Below, piece by piece: positions 61,401-64,000 of a stretch of DNA of 64,000 nucleotides. Each line of letters starts with the position of its first letter. Positions within the stretch are counted from its first letter, which is position 1. Below the pieces are notes generated by a model that saw only the letters and a list, made by a program, of their open reading frames with translations, ran no database searches and was not told where the DNA came from. Made by a program: the position numbers and the translations under genes. The stretch comes from Bradyrhizobium sp. 1(2017). Its GTDB lineage: Bacteria; Pseudomonadota; Alphaproteobacteria; Rhizobiales; Xanthobacteraceae. The stretch is taken from assembly GCF_011602485.2 (NCBI RefSeq), contig NZ_CP050022.2, positions 5,042,001 through 5,106,000 of the forward strand. Direction: 5' to 3'.

Positions 61401-61508
61401 CTACAGCCAGGACCAGACCAGCCAGAGATTGGCCGCGCAGGCGCCAAACAGCGCCAGCGTCAGGGGCAGTAGCATGTGCCCGCAGGAGGTTTTCAGGTCG
61501 CTCGTCAT
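61401..61508 (-). CDS. 35-residue putative membrane peptide
   Basis: MTSDLKTSCGHMLLPLTLAL then FGACAANLWLVWSWL: a single hydrophobic helix after a short polar start. No ribosome site; plausible but weak. Confidence 0.3.
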   Translation of the reverse strand: MTSDLKTSCGHMLLPLTLALFGACAANLWLVWSWL

Positions 61509-61683
61509 GGCCAAAAACATCCGCTGATTCCGGCCGATGAGTCCCAGGGATTCTTTTTTTCGGGATTCAGGACTCGTTAAGGACTCAGGGCGGGCCGCAA
61601 TCGATCACGGTTCCGTGATCGACATTGGGGCGGAACCCCTTACCCCGCGAACTCGTTGAATGGCTTTCTTGGAGCGGGAAGAA

Positions 61684-61938
61684 ATGCCCTACGCCCTGTT
61701 CTGCAACGACGCCCAGATCAGCAAGGCCTATCCTGATGAATCCGACGTCTGGAAGCTCGCGCAGCGAAGCGGGCTCGTCGTGGACATGATCGCGGACGAC
61801 GAGCGGACAGGACCGCGCCGGGTGCTGGACAATGATTACGAGATCGCGCCCTGCCAGCTGGCCCAAGGCGAGGATCCCGCCAAGAACAAGGCCGAAGCCG
61901 ACCAGCAGTCGAGGATGGAGCTTGAGCTGAATTCCTGA
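61684..61938 (+). CDS. small conserved hypothetical protein
   Basis: 84 residues from the ATG at 61684, just after GGGAAGAA; an ATG at 61660 would overlap that site. PYALFCNDAQISKAYPDESD, AQRSGLVVDMIADDERTGPR, LDNDYEIAPC. Compact soluble protein, common as a hypothetical in related genomes as far as I recall. Unknown function. Confidence 0.7.
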   Translation: MPYALFCNDAQISKAYPDESDVWKLAQRSGLVVDMIADDERTGPRRVLDNDYEIAPCQLAQGEDPAKNKAEADQQSRMELELNS

Positions 61939-61953
61939 GGTCCGACCCGGCGC

Positions 61954-62196
61954 TCAGGGCGTGGCGGCCACAAGCGAGGCCTGTTCTCCCGGCATAGGCA
62001 CACAGGCCTTGCGGCGATGCAGCCCGCGAATCGCCCCGGTGACCTTCATCACCTTGCCCGACGGACAGGAGGCATCCTTGACGAAGGCCACCTCATAGGG
62101 CGCCAGCATCAGAGGCTCGGATTTAAGGATTGTCTGTGCAGAGCACGGCAAGCCGAAGGAGCACGAAAGCACCACTACCGACACAAGAATACGCAT
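61954..62196 (-). CDS. exported DUF6719-like protein
   Basis: 80 residues from the ATG at 62196. Signal peptide ILVSVVVLSCSFGLPCSA, then TILKSEPLMLAPYEVAFVKD, ASCPSGKVMKVTGA. Two cysteines in the mature part could pair. The pattern matches the small DUF6719 secreted family; function unknown. Confidence 0.65.
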   Translation of the reverse strand: MRILVSVVVLSCSFGLPCSAQTILKSEPLMLAPYEVAFVKDASCPSGKVMKVTGAIRGLHRRKACVPMPGEQASLVAATP

Positions 62197-62289
62197 GTCC
62201 GTCGTCCCACCAGCCCGATAATTCTCATATAACGCGTTCCGGGGCGCGAGTTCCGTAAATTGCAAAAATTATTTTTGCTTTACCCCGGC

Positions 62290-62345
62290 CCCATGACGCG
62301 CGTGAGAAAGCGCGCCAGCGTCATTTGCAAGCAAATGACGCGCCA
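62290..62345. repeat. cluster of nested inverted repeats
   Basis: GCGTCATTTGC, AA, GCAAATGACGC (62318-62341) is a perfect 11-bp palindrome. GCGCG-tgagaaag-CGCGC precedes it, and TGACGC also pairs across both. It could shape the 3' end of the outer-membrane protein transcript. Confidence 0.5.
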
Positions 62346-62397
62346 GATGGTTCACGCAAAGCAAACAATGGGTCGGCGGGCAAGAGCCCGGCAAACG

Positions 62398-62421
62398 AAA
62401 GGCCGGCGGGAGCCGGCCTTT
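62398..62421 (-). terminator. terminator of the outer-membrane protein gene
   Basis: AAAGGCCGGC and GCCGGCCTTT around GGGA, 27 bp past the stop; on the minus strand followed by TTTCGTTT. Confidence 0.82.
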
Positions 62422-62447
62422 GTCAGATCGTGGACGCTGGCGGTCGG

Positions 62448-63155
62448 TCAGTAGCGCGAGGCCGCCGGACCGCCCCAGCCGAACCGGTAGTTCACACCGA
62501 CCTTGACGGTATGCTCGTCCTCCCGGCCGCGAACGCCGACGATGTCGGCCGGGCCGGAGGTGAAGGTGGTGCTGCCAAAGTTGTAATACTGGTACTCGGC
62601 CTTGGCCGACCAGCTCGGCGCGAACATGTATTCGAGGCCGGCGCCGACGGTGTAGCCGTCCTTGCTGTTGCCGGTGGTGGTGAAGGCCTGCGGCACCCCG
62701 GCGATGTTCACGCCAAGACCGTTATTGCGCCAGGCATAACCGCCCTTGGCGTAGAGCAGCGTCGGTCCCCAGGTGTAGCCGATGCGACCGGTCACCGACC
62801 CGAGCTGGTCGGTATTGGACGTCACCTGCGTGCCCAGCGGGAACGTGACACCGTTGTTGTTGGTCGGCAGCCAGGAATACTGAGCCTCGATACCCACCAC
62901 CCAGTTGGGCGCGAACTGGTAGTCGAAGCCTCCCTGCACGCCGCCGAGGAAGCGGGCGTCGCTCGACTGGAAGCTGCTGTCGCCGGCAAAGGCGCCGCCG
63001 ACATGGCCGCCGATGTAGAAACCGGTCCAATTGTAAATCACCTGCGGCGGCGTATAGGCCGGCGCCTTGGTGTAAGGGCGCGGCTGCATGTCGGCCGCTG
63101 CGGCCGGTCCGGCCAACGCCAGCAGAGCGACTGCGCCCAGCAAAAACTTTTTCAT
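62448..63155 (-). CDS. outer membrane beta-barrel protein, Omp25/OmpA-like
   Basis: 235 residues from the ATG at 63155 (seven bases after GGGG) or 63161. Signal peptide KKFLLGAVALLALAGPAAAA, a short linker, then NWTGFYIGGHVGGAFAGDSS, the first strand of the eight-strand barrel, and GVQGGFDYQFAPNWVVGIEA, GYTVGAGLEYMFAPSWSAKA. Ends VKVGVNYRF, a typical C-terminal strand, though extended by GWGGPAASRY. Major rhizobial surface proteins are of this type; a role in envelope stability or host contact is inferred. Confidence 0.92.
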   Translation of the reverse strand: MKKFLLGAVALLALAGPAAAADMQPRPYTKAPAYTPPQVIYNWTGFYIGGHVGGAFAGDSSFQSSDARFLGGVQGGFDYQFAPNWVVGIEAQYSWLPTNNNGVTFPLGTQVTSNTDQLGSVTGRIGYTWGPTLLYAKGGYAWRNNGLGVNIAGVPQAFTTTGNSKDGYTVGAGLEYMFAPSWSAKAEYQYYNFGSTTFTSGPADIVGVRGREDEHTVKVGVNYRFGWGGPAASRY

Positions 63156-63442
63156 AGTCATCCCCGTTCTTTCATAAACGACACTCAGGAAACAACGTGG
63201 CGTGAATTGGGTTGCTTCGCGACGATGCCGGAACGTTGATCGTTCGTGACTGTGACGGAGTGGCAACAACGCGATTTTGTTCCGTCCCGCCGCCCTGCGC
63301 CGACTGTTTTTGTCGTTTGCGCAAGGCTCGGCGTAACGATTTGTCGCAAGGCGAAACCACCTCGTTCAAAGCTCGCCAAAATGTGATCCAGCGGCTCCGG
63401 CAGCGCTCGTTCTAGCACCAATCGATGAAGGCCGGCTTTGGG

Positions 63443-63865
63443 CTATCGCGTCATCTTTTCCAGTTCCGGAAAGGGTGCGTAAACCGCGCCGGCGCAGAGC
63501 TCATTGGTGCGGTCGAGGACGCGGTCCGCCCGTCCGTTGACGAAGACGACGGCGCGTTCCCGCATGGCCTTGTAGCTGCCGTCGGACTCGCGCGGCGTAA
63601 AGCGGAGGCAGCTCACATAGAATTGCCGGCCTCCGACCTCGCGCTGCACCGGCTCGGCCATGCCGGCGTCCCGCACGCCCACCGGGTTGTTCAGATAGGT
63701 CCGCATCAAGGCCAGCGTGTCGCTGCGGAAATTGTCGGGGAACGGCTGCGGGCCTCCGGCCTGGGTCCCGCCCATCAGCGTCGGACGGTCACCGTCGCTG
63801 CCGAAACATGCCGCAAGCGCCAACGGCAACGCCAGGGTCACCGCACATCTCGCCAATCGCCCCAC
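63443..63865 (-). CDS. putative lipoprotein
   Basis: 140 residues from the GTG at 63865; longer in-frame starts to the window edge would precede the signal with basic residues. Lipobox in VTLALPLALAACFGSDGD. Mature part: DTLALMRTYLNNPVGVRDAG and FYVSCLRFTPRESDGSYK. A conserved exported protein; unknown function. The 290 bp between it and the outer-membrane protein gene hold no supported gene. Confidence 0.7.
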   Translation of the reverse strand: MGRLARCAVTLALPLALAACFGSDGDRPTLMGGTQAGGPQPFPDNFRSDTLALMRTYLNNPVGVRDAGMAEPVQREVGGRQFYVSCLRFTPRESDGSYKAMRERAVVFVNGRADRVLDRTNELCAGAVYAPFPELEKMTR

Positions 63866-64000
63866 AGGCCCCGCTCTCCGCTCGATCAGACTCGAAGACG
63901 TTCTAGCCTCAAGCCTGCGCCAAGGGAATTCCGCCAAGGGAATTCGCTTGCAGCGGCGCAATAGCGCACCGGCCCGCCGCCGACACCTCGGCTTTCGCAC

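Noticed and set aside
1..64000. CRISPR arrays, complete insertion sequences, rRNA genes
   Set aside because: No regularly spaced direct repeats, no transposase and no rRNA segment were seen on either strand.

Overview
The window is about 64 kb of high-GC alphaproteobacterial chromosome. Gene content (an ACAD10-like phosphotransferase next to an acyl-CoA dehydrogenase, a liv-type ABC operon with a tandem TetR protein, ureide genes, Gly/Tyr-rich exported proteins, an Omp25-like barrel) and the families of nested intergenic palindromes point to Bradyrhizobium or a close relative. This is inferred from recognised families; no database search was run.

Layout. 1-6.9 kb: edge of a surface-polysaccharide locus (C-methyltransferase, second methyltransferase, Gfo/Idh/MocA oxidoreductase, multipass membrane protein, two related small membrane proteins, GT2 glycosyltransferase). 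7.0-18.2 kb: tRNA-Trp, serine hydrolase, two SDR enzymes, histidine phosphatase, argE, a GIY-YIG gene between palindromic repeats, and an acyl-CoA dehydrogenase with a phosphotransferase, TetR regulator and RidA protein. 18.3-26.6 kb: M15 peptidase with a basic tail; BKACE enzyme, CoA-transferase and MFS transporter; a DUF2231 protein with a frameshifted PQQ-type sugar dehydrogenase lipoprotein; allE-allA. 27.1-34.3 kb: Gly/His-rich exported protein, a five-gene liv-type ABC operon (livK-livH-livM-livG-livF in transcription order, minus strand) and a double-HTH TetR regulator. 34.4-43.9 kb: tRNA-Gly, a short promoter/leader-peptide/terminator unit, YciI, TMEM175-like channel, UvrD-like helicase, a frameshifted quinone oxidoreductase, LLM oxidoreductase, rlmB, tRNA-Tyr and three small exported proteins.

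44.0-57.2 kb is a 13.2-kb integrative element inserted in the anticodon loop of a tRNA-Thr(UGU) gene. The 5' half of the host tRNA lies at the left end and the 3' half at the right, with an 11-bp direct repeat (CGGTTTTGTAA) at both junctions. Neither end restores the host tRNA, but the element carries a complete, different tRNA-Thr(UGU) just inside its right end. It encodes a tyrosine integrase, two convergent paralogous HNH-like proteins, an AlpA-like regulator, a primase-helicase, a DUF1254 cargo protein, a DUF5681-like protein and several unknown genes. Integrase, AlpA and primase without capsid genes suggest a phage-satellite-like element. Its base composition is visibly lower in GC than the flanks.

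57.3-64 kb: GFA-family protein, a cytochrome c/PQQ-type dehydrogenase, a methyltransferase, several small conserved proteins, an Omp25-like outer-membrane protein and a lipoprotein. Two host genes each lack one base in a G/C run, so either sequencing errors or young pseudogenes are possible.
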